Notes: generated by a model from the letters alone, not told the origin. A stretch of 64,000 bases of DNA from Acetoanaerobium sticklandii (GCF_000196455.1 NC_014614.1:1033501-1097500), one strand, 5' to 3'. Counted from the stretch's first letter, positions 53,357-63,144 are shown. Numbers and translations are program-made.

Positions 53357-54325
53357 TTGAGAATTGGAAACTTTGAAACACCAGGAAATGTATTTTTAGC
53401 TCCTATGGCTGGAGTGACAGATTTGCCATTTAGACTTATATGTAAGCAGTTTGAAGCATCCTTGCTCTATACTGAGATGATAAATGCAAAAGCAGTTTGC
53501 TATGAAGACAAAAATACCTTTGATATGTTACTTGTAGAGGATCAAGAAAAACCAGTTGCTGTTCAAATATTTGGAAGCGAACCAGGTTTTATGGCAGAAG
53601 CTGCAAGAACATTAACAGAGCTTAATAGATTTGAAATTATAGATATAAATATGGGATGCCCTGCTCCTAAAGTTGTAAAAGCGGGAGATGGCTCAGCTCT
53701 TATGAAAAACCCAAAGCTTGCCTATGATATAGTAAATAAAGTAAAAGCAGCTACTAATCTTCCTGTAACAGTTAAATTTAGAAAGGGATGGGACGAAAAA
53801 AGTATTAATGCACTTGAATTTGGAAAGCTAATGCAAGAGGCTGGAGCAGATGCTGTAACTCTTCATGGAAGAACAAGAGAGCAATATTACAGTGGGACTG
53901 CTGACTGGGAAATAATAAAAGAATTAAAAGAGAAACTTACAATTCCAGTGATTGCAAATGGTGATATAACATCGTTTGACGCAGCGGAGCGAATACTCGA
54001 TATAACTAAAGCAGATGCACTTATGATAGGCAGAGGAGCCCAAGGAAATCCTTTTATTTTTAAAGAAGTAAATGATTATATGGAATCAGCAATTTTACCA
54101 AAGGAAATATGTCCTAAACTAAAGATAGATACAGCTATAAGCCATTATAAGCTTGCACTAAAATATAAAACACAGCATAAAGCTGTTACAGAAATGAGAA
54201 AACACCTTGGTTGGTACTTGAAAGGTTTAAAAAATAGCGCCAGAATAAAAGACCATATAAATAAAATGTATGAGCCATCAGACGTTATTAATGCATTAAC
54301 TGAATATGCTCAATCCTTGACATAG
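53357..54325 (+). CDS. dusB: tRNA-dihydrouridine synthase, DusB type
   Basis: FMN enzyme that reduces uridine to dihydrouridine in the tRNA D-loop. The 322 residues start with the barrel motif APMAGVTDLPFR, carry the catalytic Cys in NMGCPAPKVVKAGDGSALM, the HGRTREQYYSG segment and the GRGAQGNP phosphate loop. The TTG start at 53357 directly follows the coaX stop codon; AAGGAA lies ten bases upstream. Confidence 0.93.
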   Translation: MRIGNFETPGNVFLAPMAGVTDLPFRLICKQFEASLLYTEMINAKAVCYEDKNTFDMLLVEDQEKPVAVQIFGSEPGFMAEAARTLTELNRFEIIDINMGCPAPKVVKAGDGSALMKNPKLAYDIVNKVKAATNLPVTVKFRKGWDEKSINALEFGKLMQEAGADAVTLHGRTREQYYSGTADWEIIKELKEKLTIPVIANGDITSFDAAERILDITKADALMIGRGAQGNPFIFKEVNDYMESAILPKEICPKLKIDTAISHYKLALKYKTQHKAVTEMRKHLGWYLKGLKNSARIKDHINKMYEPSDVINALTEYAQSLT

Positions 54326-54406
54326 TTAAATTCATACTATATAATCATTCGCATATATAATAGAAAATATGCTCTTTGAGCCATGATAAAAAGGAGAGAT
54401 TTAGAA

Positions 54407-54901
54407 GTGGACAACCAAAAAAAAGAAATACTTTTAACAGAAGAAGGATTTAAGAAGATAGAGGATGAACTAGAGCTTTTAAAGACTGTTAGAAGAAAAG
54501 AAGTAGCAGAAAGAATCAAAGTAGCCATTTCGTTTGGTGATATTTCTGAAAACTCTGAGTACGATGAAGCTAAGAATGAGCAGGCTCAATTAGAGGAAAG
54601 AATATTAAAACTTGAAAATATACTTAGAGTAGCTGTTATAATCGATGAAAGCTCGATAGATACAAATCTTGTTACAGTAGGCTCAGTAGTTAAAATAGAG
54701 TTTAAGGATGCACTTACAGATGAAGTAGAAGAAGATGAGTACACAATAGTTGGCTCTGCAGAGGCAGACCCTTCTGAGTCTAAAATATCAAATGAATCGC
54801 CTATAGGTAAAGCTCTTCTAGGAAGAGTAGTAGGAGATGAAATTGACGTTCAGGTTCCAGATGGAATTTCTAAAATTAAAATTTTAGAAATAAGAAGGTA
54901 A
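54407..54901 (+). CDS. greA: Transcription elongation factor GreA
   Basis: Rescues backtracked RNA polymerase by stimulating transcript cleavage. The 164-residue protein has an N-terminal coiled coil with the acidic tip (GDISENSEYDEAKNEQ) and a C-terminal FKBP-like domain (YTIVGSAEADP...SPIGKALLGRVVGDEI). GTG 54407 is preferred since AAGGAGAG lies eight bases upstream; ATG 54383 precedes that site. The gene lies upstream of lysS, a common Firmicute order. Confidence 0.95.
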   Translation: MDNQKKEILLTEEGFKKIEDELELLKTVRRKEVAERIKVAISFGDISENSEYDEAKNEQAQLEERILKLENILRVAVIIDESSIDTNLVTVGSVVKIEFKDALTDEVEEDEYTIVGSAEADPSESKISNESPIGKALLGRVVGDEIDVQVPDGISKIKILEIRR

Positions 54902-54917
54902 TAACAACAGGGTTATA

Positions 54918-54948
54918 AAAAGCTCATATAAAATTTATATGAGCTTTA
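54918..54948 (+). terminator. Palindromic hairpin between greA and lysS
   Basis: AAAGCTCATATAAA / TTTATATGAGCTTT, a perfect 14-bp dyad with almost no loop. The T-run is short, so read-through into lysS is likely. Confidence 0.55.
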
Positions 54949-54975
54949 ATAATAAAAAAAACAGGAGGTAGTGTT

Positions 54976-56496
54976 ATGTCTAATGATCAAATGAATTCTG
55001 AAACGCTAAGTTTGAACGAGATGCTTCAAATAAGAAGGGACAAGCTGAAGAAGCTTCAAGAAGCTGGTAAAAACCCTTTTAAGATAGAGAAATACATAAA
55101 GACTCATCACAGCAAGCAAGTTAAGGACAACTTTGAAAAGTTAGAGGGAAGCGAAGTTTCTCTTGCAGGAAGAATTATGAGTATGAGAGGACATGGCAAG
55201 GCTTCTTTTATTGATATCCAAGATGAACAAGGAAGAATACAGGTTTATGTAAGACAAGATGCTATAGGTGATGATAGCTACACAGATTTTGTTACTTATG
55301 ATATGGGAGACATTATTGGTGTAGAAGGTACAGTGTTTATGACCAATAAAGGGGAGCAATCAGTAAAAGCATCTAAGGTTGCATTACTTACTAAATCTCT
55401 TCAAATTTTACCTGAAAAATATCATGGATTAAAAGATCCTGATTTAAGATATAGACAAAGATATGTGGATTTAATCGTGAATCCAGATGTAAAAGAGGCT
55501 TTCTTGATAAGAAGTAAAGCAATAAAGGCATTAAAAGAATATCTAGATGAAAGAGATTTCCTAGAGGTAGATACTCCTATACTATCTACTATAGCAGGAG
55601 GAGCAACAGCAAGACCTTTCATCACTCATCATAATACTCTAGATATTGATATGTATATGCGTATTGCAAATGAGCTATACTTAAAAAGACTTATTGTGGG
55701 TGGGTTTGAAAGAGTATATGAGCTAGGAAAAATGTTTAGGAATGAAGGTATGTCAATCAAGCACAACCCTGAGTATACAGCTATAGAGGTATATCAGGCT
55801 TATGCTGATTATGAAGATATAATGAGACTTACTGAAGAAGCTGTAGCTTGCATGGCGCAAAAATCACTTGGAACTACAAAAATAAATTATCAAGGTACAG
55901 AAATCGATCTTACTCCTCCGTGGAGAAGACTTAGCATGATTGATGCAATAAAAGAATTTAAAGGTATAGACTTTAATGAAATTCAAACGGATGAAGAAGC
56001 CATTAAAGTTGCAAAAGAAAATCACATTGAAATTACTCCAGTTATGAATAGAGGCTTTGTTATAGCTGCGATGTTTGAAGAGTTCTGTGAGGAGCATTTA
56101 ATTCAGCCTACATTTATAACTCATCATCCAGTTGAGGTTTCTCCGCTATCTAAGAGAAATCCAGATGACCCAAGACTTACAAATAGATTCGAGGCATTTG
56201 TAAACACTTGGGAAATTGCAAATGCTTTCTCAGAGCTAAATGATCCTATCGACCAAAGAGAAAGATTTATGGATCAATTGAAGCAAAGAGAGCTAGGAGA
56301 CGATGAAGCCTATATGCTTGATGAAGACTTCTTAAATGCAATAGAAGTAGGACTTCCACCAACAGGCGGTCTTGGAATAGGTATTGATAGAGTTATAATG
56401 TTACTTACTAACTCGTCATCTATCAGAGATGTAATACTTTTTCCTACAATGAAGCCTATAAAAGAAGAAAAGAATGACGCTAAAGAACAAAACTAA
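54976..56496 (+). CDS. lysS: Lysyl-tRNA synthetase, class II
   Basis: Charges tRNA-Lys. The 506-residue protein has an N-terminal OB-fold anticodon domain (VSLAGRIMSMRGHGKASFIDIQDE) and a class II catalytic core: motif 1 near LDERDFLEVDTPIL, motif 2 in FRNEGMSIKHNPEYTAIE and motif 3 in GGLGIGIDRVIMLL. AGGAGG precedes the ATG. A rho-independent terminator follows. Confidence 0.97.
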   Translation: MSNDQMNSETLSLNEMLQIRRDKLKKLQEAGKNPFKIEKYIKTHHSKQVKDNFEKLEGSEVSLAGRIMSMRGHGKASFIDIQDEQGRIQVYVRQDAIGDDSYTDFVTYDMGDIIGVEGTVFMTNKGEQSVKASKVALLTKSLQILPEKYHGLKDPDLRYRQRYVDLIVNPDVKEAFLIRSKAIKALKEYLDERDFLEVDTPILSTIAGGATARPFITHHNTLDIDMYMRIANELYLKRLIVGGFERVYELGKMFRNEGMSIKHNPEYTAIEVYQAYADYEDIMRLTEEAVACMAQKSLGTTKINYQGTEIDLTPPWRRLSMIDAIKEFKGIDFNEIQTDEEAIKVAKENHIEITPVMNRGFVIAAMFEEFCEEHLIQPTFITHHPVEVSPLSKRNPDDPRLTNRFEAFVNTWEIANAFSELNDPIDQRERFMDQLKQRELGDDEAYMLDEDFLNAIEVGLPPTGGLGIGIDRVIMLLTNSSSIRDVILFPTMKPIKEEKNDAKEQN

Positions 56497-56533
56497 TGAA
56501 AAATATATACTAAATATTATGAACTAATCTAAT

Positions 56534-56580
56534 AAAAGGTCTAAAAGAATATTAAATGTATTCTTTTTAGGCCTTTTTTC
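56534..56580 (+). terminator. Rho-independent terminator after lysS
   Basis: Stem AAAAGG-CTAAAAGAAT / ATTCTTTTTAG-CCTTTT followed by a T-run. Confidence 0.8.
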
Positions 56581-56769
56581 ATTTTACGATAAATCTCTGA
56601 CAAAATAGTAAATATTATTTAATTTAACTGATGTTATTGTGGGACCTTTGATTCATTTTAATTTTTTTTTCAAAAAAAAGAAGGATTTTTTGAATTGCTG
56701 AAGAAATCTAGCTTAGAGGGTCATCGATTATATCAAACTAAGTAGTTACCATGGATGGGAGTGATAGAG

Positions 56770-57051
56770 GTGAATATAGTTGTAAGTTGGATTTGCGTTT
56801 TTTGTTTTTCAATAATCTGTGCAAATTGTTTAAAATTACTATATGTCTCATTTTTTTACGAAAGCAATCCTAAAAAATCAAGAAGAGCAACTAGAACTTC
56901 GCATCATCACGCTATGCCAGAAGCTACTAGAGAATATTCTTATCAAGCAACAAGAAATAGCAATTATGTTTCTGGAGCAGTGGCTATGAAAGAAGATATA
57001 AGATATAATTCCTATGAGCAATATAGAAGGAATCATAAAATAGCTAGATAA
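56770..57051 (+). CDS. Small single-pass membrane protein, about 94 residues
   Basis: Not recognised. Residues 1-28 form one hydrophobic helix rich in Cys (three or four within 20 residues: WICVFCFSIICANC), followed by a hydrophilic basic tail rich in Arg, His, Tyr and Asn. The start is uncertain: GTG 56770 has GGGAG eight bases upstream, while ATG 56755 and GTG 56761 lie too close to or before it. It stands alone between the lysS terminator and the convergent aminotransferase gene. Coding status is moderately supported. Confidence 0.5.
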   Translation: MNIVVSWICVFCFSIICANCLKLLYVSFFYESNPKKSRRATRTSHHHAMPEATREYSYQATRNSNYVSGAVAMKEDIRYNSYEQYRRNHKIAR

Positions 57052-57125
57052 ATATCATATTTACATAAAATGCACCTACCATATTACAAAGTAATAAAGT
57101 AAGTGCATAATTATAAATTGTATTA

Positions 57126-57155
57126 AATAACTAATTCTATTATAGGATTAGTTAT
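57126..57155. terminator. Hairpin between convergent small gene and aminotransferase
   Basis: AACTAAT-CT / AG-ATTAGTT stem around ATTAT, with A- and T-rich flanks. It overlaps the end of the minus-strand gene and may act in both directions. Confidence 0.5.
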
Positions 57156-58305
57156 TTTCAATTATGAAGCTTTTTATAGCATTCAATCCTTTTTTGATAA
57201 CTTCTAAATCAGCAGCATAAGACATTCTTAAATAGCCCTCAACTCCAAAAGCGATAGATGGAACTAAAGCTAAATTATACTTTTCAAGTAGCTCTTCGCA
57301 TAGTTTCATAGAATCAAAGTGGTTCTCAATTTTAAAAAATAAATAAAACCCACCAAGCGGCTCTATAAATGAGATTTCAGGAATGCTTGATATAAAGTCT
57401 AGAACATAATTTCTTCTGACTTTAAATTCCTCTACCATTTTTTCAACATCATCTAATCCTTCACATAATGCACCTAAAGCAGCATACTGAGAAATAAGTG
57501 AAGGATGAGAAGTAATATGACCCTGAATTGATGCTATTTTGTCAGCAATGTCTTTTCTTGATGCAGTATATCCAACTCTAAGACCTGTCATAGCACATGA
57601 CTTAGAAAAACCATTTACAACGATAGTTATGTTTTTTATAGCCTCTGATATGCTTGCTATTGATATGGGTCTAATATCATAATAGATTCTTTCGTATATT
57701 TCATCAGATATTATTAATATGTTATTTTGTAAACAAACTTCAGCAATTTCTTCTAGTTCCTCTTTTGAATAGATACTTCCTGTAGGATTACAGGGGTTGC
57801 TAAATAAAATAGCTTTTACTTTTGGATTTATATAAGAGCTTAAATCATTAGCTGTGATTTTAAATTCATTTTCGACTTTAGTTTCTATTATAATAGGAGT
57901 GACACCAGCAATTTTTGCTATTTCAATATAACTTACCCAGTAAGGAGAAGGTATTATTATTTCATCGCCGACATCACAGGTTGCAAGTATACTATTATAA
58001 ATAGGCTGCTTTGCACCTGTAGAAATTATTATTTCATCAATGCTGTAGTTAAGAAAGTTTTCATTTAGAAGTTTTTTTGAAACCTCGTCTCTAAGCTTTT
58101 CTAGGCCTTTTACGTTATCGTATTTTGTTTTATTTTCTCTTAAAGCGACTTCTACATATTTTTTTGCGGCACTAGGAATAGCAAAATCAGGCTCGCCAAT
58201 ACTCAGGTCTATAATATCAAAACCATTTTTCTTTAATTCATTTACTTTCTGACTTATGGCAATGGTTTTTGAAGGGCAAATTTCGGATGCACGTCTTGAA
58301 ATCAT
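57148..58305 (-). CDS. PLP-dependent aminotransferase, class I (aspartate aminotransferase-like)
   Basis: A 385-residue fold-type I aminotransferase. The N-terminal IDLSIGEPDFAIP, the NPCNPTGSIYSKEEL motif, the SDEIYERIYYD segment and the PLP-binding Lys in NGFSKSCAMTGLRVGY are all intact, and the C-terminal YLRMSYA with the carboxylate-binding Arg is present. Members of this subgroup transaminate aspartate or aromatic amino acids with 2-oxoglutarate. The gene is a single unit on the minus strand. Confidence 0.9.
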   Translation of the reverse strand: MISRRASEICPSKTIAISQKVNELKKNGFDIIDLSIGEPDFAIPSAAKKYVEVALRENKTKYDNVKGLEKLRDEVSKKLLNENFLNYSIDEIIISTGAKQPIYNSILATCDVGDEIIIPSPYWVSYIEIAKIAGVTPIIIETKVENEFKITANDLSSYINPKVKAILFSNPCNPTGSIYSKEELEEIAEVCLQNNILIISDEIYERIYYDIRPISIASISEAIKNITIVVNGFSKSCAMTGLRVGYTASRKDIADKIASIQGHITSHPSLISQYAALGALCEGLDDVEKMVEEFKVRRNYVLDFISSIPEISFIEPLGGFYLFFKIENHFDSMKLCEELLEKYNLALVPSIAFGVEGYLRMSYAADLEVIKKGLNAIKSFIIENN

Positions 58306-58460
58306 GGTATCTCTCCTTGGAATTTTATAGTATTATAGCATTTTATCATATTATAATGCTTGCTTGAATAACATTAAAAATAATTATATACTATAAAAAG
58401 ATAATATCTTATTGCAATAAAAGTGCAATAACAAAATGTGAAGATATTTAGGGGGAAACT

Positions 58461-59981
58461 ATGAAAAAATCAATTATGTTTCAAGGTACAGCTTCAGGCG
58501 TTGGAAAGAGTCTTATAAATACAGCATTTTGCAGGATATTTACGGAAGATGGATATAATGTTGCTCCGTTTAAATCTCAAAATATGGCTTTGAATTCATT
58601 TATAACAGCTGATGGGAAAGAAATGGGAAGAGCTCAAGTGGTTCAAGCTGAGGCTGCAAATAAAAAACCTGATGTAAGAATGAACCCTATCTTATTAAAG
58701 CCCACTACTGATAGAAAATCTCAGGTCATAGTAATGGGAAAAGTAAAAGATAACCTTGATGCTGTTACCTATCATAAAGAAAAAAATAGCCTTAGAGAAG
58801 TTGTTGAGTCTACTTATACTGAGCTACTAGATGAAAATGACATCATTGTAATAGAAGGAGCGGGAAGTCCAGCAGAAATTAATCTTAGAGAAAATGATTT
58901 TGTAAATATGGGTATGGCAAAAATAGCTAAAAGCCCGGTAGTAATAGTTGGGGATATAGATAGAGGTGGGGTTTTTGCATCTCTTTATGGAACGATAATG
59001 CTGTTGACTCCTGAAGAAAGAGCTTATGTAAAAGGAGTAATAATCAATAAATTCAGGGGAGATATAGAAATATTAAAGCCTGGGCTGGATATGCTTGAAG
59101 AGCTTATAGGAGTTCCTGTTTTAGGAGTGGTTCCATATACAAATTTAAATATAGAAGATGAAGATTCACTTACTGATAAATTTAGAATTAAAGAAAAGAA
59201 AAATAAAGCTATTTCTGTAAATGTAATAAGATTACCTCATATATCTAATTTTACAGATTTTGATATTTTTGAGACTTTTGATGATGTTCAGCTTACATAT
59301 ATAGATGGACTAACTTCTCTAGATGAATCTGACCTTATAATTATTCCAGGGACGAAGAATACTATCGAGGATTTAATATTTCTAAGAGAGAGTGGACTAG
59401 AAAAGCAAATAATTAAAGCGCATAAAAATAATATACCAATTATAGGAATCTGTGGTGGATACCAGATGCTTGGAACAAAAATCAAAGATCCTGATGGAGT
59501 AGAATGTGGAATTGAAGAAATTGCAGGAATGTCTTTGATTGATCTTGAGACAATTTTCGAGGATGAAAAGGTTACTTCTCAGGTCTCAGCAAAGATAGAG
59601 TTTGATGTTGAAAACAGTATATTTAGTGGAATCAAAGGAACCAATATAAAAGGCTATGAAATACACTGTGGAAGAAGTATCAATGAAACAGGAGCGATAA
59701 AAATCTTAGAAAAGCATGGAGAGCTAGCCGATTATAAAGAAGGTAGTATAAATATAAAAGGGAATGTATTTGGAACCTACATTCACGGTATATTTGACTC
59801 TATGGAGTTTACTAAAAAAATACTTTCAAACATAAGAAAAGCTAGAGGGCTTGAAAGTAAACAAGAAGAGTTTTCTACCTACGAAGAATTTAAGGAAAAC
59901 GAATATAAAAAATTAGCAGCTCATGTAAGAGCGCATGTAGATACAAAGAAAATTTATGAAATAATGGAAAAAGGAATTTAG
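58461..59981 (+). CDS. cobQ: Cobyric acid synthase
   Basis: Amidates four side chains of adenosylcobyrinic acid a,c-diamide with glutamine and ATP. The 506-residue protein has an N-terminal P-loop-like domain (MFQGTASGVGKSLI, PFKSQNMALNSF) and a C-terminal class I glutamine amidotransferase domain with the nucleophile Cys in GICGGYQMLG and a His in YIHGIFDS. It is the only B12-synthesis gene in the window; the mutase upstream needs this cofactor. I see no room or motif for a cobalamin riboswitch in the 155-bp upstream gap. Confidence 0.95.
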   Translation: MKKSIMFQGTASGVGKSLINTAFCRIFTEDGYNVAPFKSQNMALNSFITADGKEMGRAQVVQAEAANKKPDVRMNPILLKPTTDRKSQVIVMGKVKDNLDAVTYHKEKNSLREVVESTYTELLDENDIIVIEGAGSPAEINLRENDFVNMGMAKIAKSPVVIVGDIDRGGVFASLYGTIMLLTPEERAYVKGVIINKFRGDIEILKPGLDMLEELIGVPVLGVVPYTNLNIEDEDSLTDKFRIKEKKNKAISVNVIRLPHISNFTDFDIFETFDDVQLTYIDGLTSLDESDLIIIPGTKNTIEDLIFLRESGLEKQIIKAHKNNIPIIGICGGYQMLGTKIKDPDGVECGIEEIAGMSLIDLETIFEDEKVTSQVSAKIEFDVENSIFSGIKGTNIKGYEIHCGRSINETGAIKILEKHGELADYKEGSINIKGNVFGTYIHGIFDSMEFTKKILSNIRKARGLESKQEEFSTYEEFKENEYKKLAAHVRAHVDTKKIYEIMEKGI

Positions 59982-60003
59982 GGCAGAATATGCCCTTTTT
60001 TCT
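59980..60003 (+). terminator. Rho-independent terminator after cobQ
   Basis: Stem GGGCA / TGCCC with a GAATA loop followed by six T, starting at the stop codon. Confidence 0.75.
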
Positions 60004-60086
60004 TTGAATAAGATAAAAAATCAAGTTTATTTGTTAAATTATGGGTTTGACTTGCTATTTTTATTTTGGTAATCTTATTAATGGAT

Positions 60087-60134
60087 ATACTACATATTGT
60101 GGACATGGTACTAAAGAACCACAATATAATGTGG
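60087..60134 (+). promoter_or_regulatory. Two NrdR-like boxes upstream of nrdD
   Basis: Two 16-bp near-palindromes, at 60087-60102 (ACTACATATTGTGG core) and 60119-60134 (CCACAATATAATGTGG), each match the NrdR box consensus at about 13 of 16 positions. They are 32 bp apart start to start, three helical turns, which is the spacing known for paired NrdR boxes. NrdR is the ATP/dATP-sensing repressor of ribonucleotide reductase genes. Confidence 0.75.
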
Positions 60135-60147
60135 AAAGGGGATAGTT

Positions 60148-62496
60148 ATGATTGACAAAGTGAAAAAACGAGACGGCAGGCTTATTCCATTTAATCCAGA
60201 AAAAATAACAAGAGCAATTTTTCTGGCTGCATCCGAAGTGGCAAATAAAGAAGGTATTACTGCAGATTACCAAATAGCTTCAGAACTGACTGAAGAAGTA
60301 AGAAAGCTTCTTAATAGAAAATTTGCTGGCAAGATTCCTTCTGTTGAAGATATTCAAGATGCAGTAACTAAGGTTTTGATTGAGACAGGGCATGCTAAAA
60401 CCTCTGAAACTTACATATTATATAGAGCAGAACGAAGTAGAATAAGAAATTCTCGTTCTAGGCTAATGAAAACAATTGAAGATATAACATTTTTGGATGC
60501 AAATGAATCTGATATAAAAAGAGAAAATGCAAATATAAATGGAAACACTGCAATGGGTACTATGCTTCAATATGGAAGCGCTGTATCTAAAGAGTTCTGC
60601 AAAGATTTTATAATAAAAAATGAACATTCAATGGCTCATGATAATGGAGAGATTCATATCCACGATATGGACTTTTTAAACATGGGAACATTGACTTGTT
60701 GCCAAATAGACCTAAAAAAAGTATTTTCAGGAGGATTTTCAACAGGTCATGGTTTTTTAAGAGAACCTCAAGATATCATGAGCTATGCAGCATTGGCAGC
60801 AATTGCTATCCAGTCTAACCAAAATGACCAGCATGGAGGGCAATCTATCCCTACCTTCGACTATGCTTTGTCAGAAGGGGTAAAAAAAACATTTAAAAAA
60901 CTATACGCAGAAAATTTTTATAAGGCATTATTTATGGTTTTAGGAAATGCTTTTGAAAGAAAAGCTATAATAGATAGTATTTTAAAAATAACTGATGAAA
61001 CTGACTCAGCAAAAATATCAGTCTCTGATGAAGAAAAAAATATAGAGGCTCAAAAAATATCTAAAGTATACTCTATAGATTTTGAACAAGTTAGAAAATT
61101 ACAAGCTTTTGTTTATGATGAAACTTTATTTGAAACTGACAGAAAAACTTATCAGGCAATGGAAGCTTTTATTCATAATTTAAATACTATGCATTCAAGG
61201 GCAGGAGCGCAAGTTCCTTTTTCTAGTGTCAATTTTGGTACAGATATATCAGAAGAAGGAAGAATGATTTCAAAAAACTTAATGCTTTCACAAGAAAAGG
61301 GATTGGGAAACGGAGAAACTCCTATTTTCCCTATACTGATATTCAAAGTAAAAGAAGGCATAAACTTAAATAAAGAAGATAAAAACTATGATTTATTTAG
61401 ACTTGCCATGAGAGTATCCTCGAAGAGACTGTTTCCGAATTTCAGTTTCATTGACGCTCCTTTTAACATCAAATATTATCAACCTGATAAACCAGAAACA
61501 GAAGTTGTATACATGGGTTGCAGAACAAGAGTAATGGGGAATGTCTGTGGACAAGAACAATCTATGGGTAGAGGAAATCTTTCATTTACAACACTTAACC
61601 TGCCAAGGCTAGGTATAAAGTATGGAATAAAAACTTCAGATAGAAATACAGCGGATTTAGATGGTTTTTTTGTGGAATTAGATGAAAAGATTAATTTGAT
61701 TGGAGAACAGCTGTTAGAAAGATTTGAAATACAAGCTAGTAAAAAAGTTAAAAACTTCCCGTTTTTAATGGGACAAGGTATTTGGAAAGGCTCTGAGAAT
61801 CTAGGCTGGGATGATGAACTTAGAGATATAATAAAAGAAGGTACTCTTACAATGGGATTCATCGGTCTTGCTGAATGCTTAATTGCGCTTACGGGCAAGC
61901 ATCACGGAGAAGATGAAAACTCTAGAGCATTGGGAGAAAAGATAATTAGACATATTAGAAATAAAATGGATGAAATGAGTGAAGCTCATAAACTTAACTA
62001 TTCCTTGATAGCAACTCCGGCTGAAGGTCTTTCTGGAAGATTTACACGTATAGATAGAAAGCTATTTGGAGAAATTGAAGGAGTAACTGATAAAGATTAC
62101 TACACTAATTCATTCCACGTGCCAGTTTATTACAAGCTTAGTGCATATGAAAAAATTCAAATAGAAGCACCTTACCATGAACTTACAAATGCTGGACATA
62201 TTAGCTATATAGAATTAGATGGCAATCCATCTTCTAATTTAGATGCATTTGAAACTATAATTAGAGCTATGAAAGATTCAGGAATCGGCTATGGAAGTAT
62301 AAATCATCCATTAGATAGAGATCCTGTATGTGGATATAATGGTGTTATAGGTGATACCTGTCCTTCATGTGGAAGAGAAGAAGGCGATGTTCCTTTTGAG
62401 AGAATCAGAAGAATAACGGGATATTTAGTTGGAACTTTAGATAGATTTAATGACGCTAAAAAATCTGAAGTTAATGATAGAGTTAAGCATATATAA
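60148..62496 (+). CDS. nrdD: Anaerobic (class III) ribonucleoside-triphosphate reductase
   Basis: Reduces NTPs to dNTPs with a glycyl radical; the only reductase type seen here, consistent with strict anaerobiosis. The 782 residues begin with an ATP-cone regulatory domain (VKKRDGRLIPFNPEKITRAI). The catalytic domain has NMGTLTCCQIDL and GRGNLSFTTLNLPRLG. The C-terminus holds a Cys cluster (GYNGVIGDTCPSCG) and the radical Gly758 in RITGYLVG. GGAAAGGGG precedes the ATG. It is followed by its activase. Confidence 0.96.
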   Translation: MIDKVKKRDGRLIPFNPEKITRAIFLAASEVANKEGITADYQIASELTEEVRKLLNRKFAGKIPSVEDIQDAVTKVLIETGHAKTSETYILYRAERSRIRNSRSRLMKTIEDITFLDANESDIKRENANINGNTAMGTMLQYGSAVSKEFCKDFIIKNEHSMAHDNGEIHIHDMDFLNMGTLTCCQIDLKKVFSGGFSTGHGFLREPQDIMSYAALAAIAIQSNQNDQHGGQSIPTFDYALSEGVKKTFKKLYAENFYKALFMVLGNAFERKAIIDSILKITDETDSAKISVSDEEKNIEAQKISKVYSIDFEQVRKLQAFVYDETLFETDRKTYQAMEAFIHNLNTMHSRAGAQVPFSSVNFGTDISEEGRMISKNLMLSQEKGLGNGETPIFPILIFKVKEGINLNKEDKNYDLFRLAMRVSSKRLFPNFSFIDAPFNIKYYQPDKPETEVVYMGCRTRVMGNVCGQEQSMGRGNLSFTTLNLPRLGIKYGIKTSDRNTADLDGFFVELDEKINLIGEQLLERFEIQASKKVKNFPFLMGQGIWKGSENLGWDDELRDIIKEGTLTMGFIGLAECLIALTGKHHGEDENSRALGEKIIRHIRNKMDEMSEAHKLNYSLIATPAEGLSGRFTRIDRKLFGEIEGVTDKDYYTNSFHVPVYYKLSAYEKIQIEAPYHELTNAGHISYIELDGNPSSNLDAFETIIRAMKDSGIGYGSINHPLDRDPVCGYNGVIGDTCPSCGREEGDVPFERIRRITGYLVGTLDRFNDAKKSEVNDRVKHI

Positions 62497-62527
62497 AAAG
62501 CTTAAAAACTAAGAAGGATTGTTTAAA

Positions 62528-63040
62528 ATGATAAAAATATGTGGAATTGAAAAAGAGAGTATAGTAGATGGAATAGGTCTAAGATATGTTGTATTTGCTC
62601 AAGGGTGTCCGCATAAATGCGTAGGTTGTCATAACCCTGAATCCCATTCTTTTGATTCAGGTAATTATAAAATGATAGATGAAATACTAAATGATATTAA
62701 ACGAAATCCTTTGCTTAAGGGAGTTACTTTTTCTGGAGGAGAGCCATTTGAACAAGCTAACTCCTTCATAAAACTTTCAAATGAAATTAAAGCTTTTAAT
62801 AAAGAAAGAGGTTTAAATTTAGATATTTGGTGCTTCACAGGATACAAAGCAGAAGAAATTGTCAATTCAAAAGATAAAGCTAAGCTTGAATTACTGAAGT
62901 CTGTAGATATATTAGTAGATGGAAAATTTGATTTGAATTTAAGAACCATCGAAAAGCCATTTGTAGGGTCTTCTAATCAAAGAATTATTGATATCAATAA
63001 AAGTAATTTCAATAACTTCGTATTATGGAATGATTTATAA
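62528..63040 (+). CDS. nrdG: Anaerobic ribonucleotide reductase activating protein
   Basis: A 170-residue radical SAM activase that makes the glycyl radical on NrdD. The cluster motif C-x3-C-x2-C is in QGCPHKCVGCHNPES, and the SAM-binding VTFSGGEPFEQ motif follows. Start ATG 62528 has AAGGA nine bases upstream; the TTG at 62519 is too close to that site. It lies 31 bp after nrdD in the same operon and is closed by a terminator. Confidence 0.95.
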   Translation: MIKICGIEKESIVDGIGLRYVVFAQGCPHKCVGCHNPESHSFDSGNYKMIDEILNDIKRNPLLKGVTFSGGEPFEQANSFIKLSNEIKAFNKERGLNLDIWCFTGYKAEEIVNSKDKAKLELLKSVDILVDGKFDLNLRTIEKPFVGSSNQRIIDINKSNFNNFVLWNDL

Positions 63041-63050
63041 ATTTAATCAA

Positions 63051-63087
63051 AAAAAGAACAATCTGAGATTAGGTTGTTCTTTTTTTA
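63051..63087 (+). terminator. Rho-independent terminator after nrdG
   Basis: Stem AAAGAACAA / TTGTTCTTT with seven or more T after it. Confidence 0.82.
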
Positions 63088-63108
63088 AAAAAAATAAAAG
63101 AAAAGGTA

Positions 63109-63137
63109 TTGCTTTTTTTTTTAGACCATGATATATT
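63109..63137 (+). promoter_or_regulatory. rRNA operon promoter
   Basis: TTGCTT (63109-63114) and TATATT (63132-63137) with a 17-bp spacer that is T-rich in its first part. It lies about 180 bp before the 16S 5' end. Confidence 0.6.
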
Positions 63138-63144
63138 AATACAT

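Noticed and set aside
58306..58460. Possible cobalamin riboswitch before cobQ
   Set aside because: The gap is only 155 bp and is AT-rich, without conserved elements.
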